DNA of 14,075 nucleotides, taken from positions 1 to 14,075 of the forward strand of contig JAGHVP010000154.1 in the NCBI GenBank assembly GCA_018064305.1, in the 5' to 3' direction. Shown piece after piece: positions 13,324 to 14,075 of this stretch (the first letter of the stretch is position 1; each line of letters opens with the position of its first letter). The stretch is from Candidatus Equibacterium intestinale. Its GTDB lineage: Bacteria; Bacteroidota; Bacteroidia; Bacteroidales; UBA932. The notes beneath the pieces are model-generated. The model had not been told where the DNA came from. It was given only the letters and a program-made list of their open reading frames with translations, and made no database searches. The translations under genes and the position numbers were made by a program.

Positions 13324-14075
13324 ATGCAACCCTACGATAGAAACATACCCTATAATGACCTGCCGGCATTGCCTCCTTCTGCTGAATGCTATCGGGACGA
13401 AGAACTTTATGCGCTTTTGACCTCCGCCAGCAGGAAACTTGCCGAGCTGAAAGGCATAGCGGCGATGCTTCCGAACCAGTCTATTTTCATTAACACAATA
13501 GCTTTGCGCGAAGCTAAAGCAAGTAGTGCCATTGAAAATATTTTTACTACTGATGATGAGCTATATAAAGCTTTGGCATACCAGGAAGATGAAACTGTAC
13601 AGGGGCCGGCGAAGGAAATACTTCATTATCGGGAAGCTTTGTGGGAAGGCTTCAGGACAATGAGGGAAGAGGGCGGGATAACAGTTGATTCTTTCATAAA
13701 GATTTATCGGCGAGTCAAGCAGTCCTATGATGGAATAAGGCCATATCAGGCAGAGACAGTGATAAAGAAACGCGGATGGGGCAGCCTTATAGGGGAAACT
13801 GTCTATACTCCTCCCAGAGGTAAGGGTGTGGTTGAAAAGATGTTGTCCGATATGGTTGAATTTATGAACGATGATCAGCGATATCCGATTGATCCTTTGT
13901 TAAAGATGGCGATGGCCCATTACCAATTTGAGGCAATCCACCCATTCCGTGACGGTAACGGCAGGACAGGAAGAATTCTTTGTATTCTTTATCTTATTGA
14001 CAAAGGTCTCCTTGATATGCCGATTTTGTACCTCAGCTCATATATTATTCAAAATAAAGACGACTATTCCTATGC
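13324..14075 (+). CDS. Fic-family protein (probable AMP transferase, class II), 5' 250 codons, cut by window edge
   Basis: Fic enzymes usually transfer AMP from ATP to hydroxyl side chains of target proteins. The active-site motif HPFRDGNGRTGR is at 206-217, with catalytic H206, metal-binding D210 and the phosphate-binding GNGRTGR. The N-terminal inhibitory helix motif [S/T]xxxE[G/N] is present as S67-x3-E71-N72 within LREAKASSAIENIF, which makes it a self-inhibited class II Fic like BT_2513 of B. thetaiotaomicron and SoFic of Shewanella. The opening (PALPPSAE...ELKGIAAMLPNQSIFINT) fits the Fic_N domain. Start: an in-frame TAA lies directly before the ATG. The end is outside the window; family members often carry a C-terminal winged-helix domain. 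Codons are more A/T-ending (GAA, AAT, ATT, GAT, CTT) than in gpmI and dnaE, suggesting acquisition. The target protein is unknown. Confidence 0.93.
   Translation, partial: MQPYDRNIPYNDLPALPPSAECYRDEELYALLTSASRKLAELKGIAAMLPNQSIFINTIALREAKASSAIENIFTTDDELYKALAYQEDETVQGPAKEILHYREALWEGFRTMREEGGITVDSFIKIYRRVKQSYDGIRPYQAETVIKKRGWGSLIGETVYTPPRGKGVVEKMLSDMVEFMNDDQRYPIDPLLKMAMAHYQFEAIHPFRDGNGRTGRILCILYLIDKGLLDMPILYLSSYIIQNKDDYSY

Overview
The window looks like a chromosomal housekeeping segment from a member of the Bacteroidales. The evidence is the -7 boxes of the TAnnTTTG type upstream of several genes, weak or absent Shine-Dalgarno sequences, and the Bacteroidetes-type sequences of RecO, RNase R and DnaE. 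The family or genus cannot be fixed from this sequence alone. There are ten protein genes (two cut by the window edges), no RNA gene, no insertion sequence and no CRISPR array. No gene-free stretch exceeds about 150 bases.

Layout. Positions 1-1531 (minus strand) hold the str operon, rpsL-rpsG-fusA, with fusA running off the left edge and a recognisable promoter at 1584-1614. Positions 1664-4471 (minus strand) hold a VUT/YhhQ-type transporter gene, a short-chain polyprenyl diphosphate synthase, and a peptidase-U32-family gene 3 bases behind the synthase. From 4534 (plus strand) come rdgB (nucleotide-pool sanitation) and recO (recombinational repair), which overlap. rnr (RNase R, minus strand) ends convergently, its tail overlapping recO by 30 bases. 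gpmI (glycolytic phosphoglycerate mutase) and dnaE (replicative polymerase) follow on the plus strand. The right edge holds the first 250 codons of a Fic-family protein with different codon use.

The most interesting parts are these. (1) Just upstream of the Fic gene lie two copies of the same palindrome, TTGACAGA-N10-TCTGTCAA, exactly 39 bases apart. They interlock with a consensus Bacteroides promoter (TTTG-N19-TATATTTG), the layout expected of a repressor operator, perhaps for autoregulation. (2) The U32 protein appears to have lost about 45-50 residues in frame, including the family's KIEGR segment, while the signature cysteine region and C-terminal domain remain. (3) Two divergent gene pairs (yhhQ-type/rdgB and rnr/gpmI) have closely packed opposing promoters. 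(4) The DnaE PHP domain keeps the full set of metal ligands. The rest is ordinary core genome.
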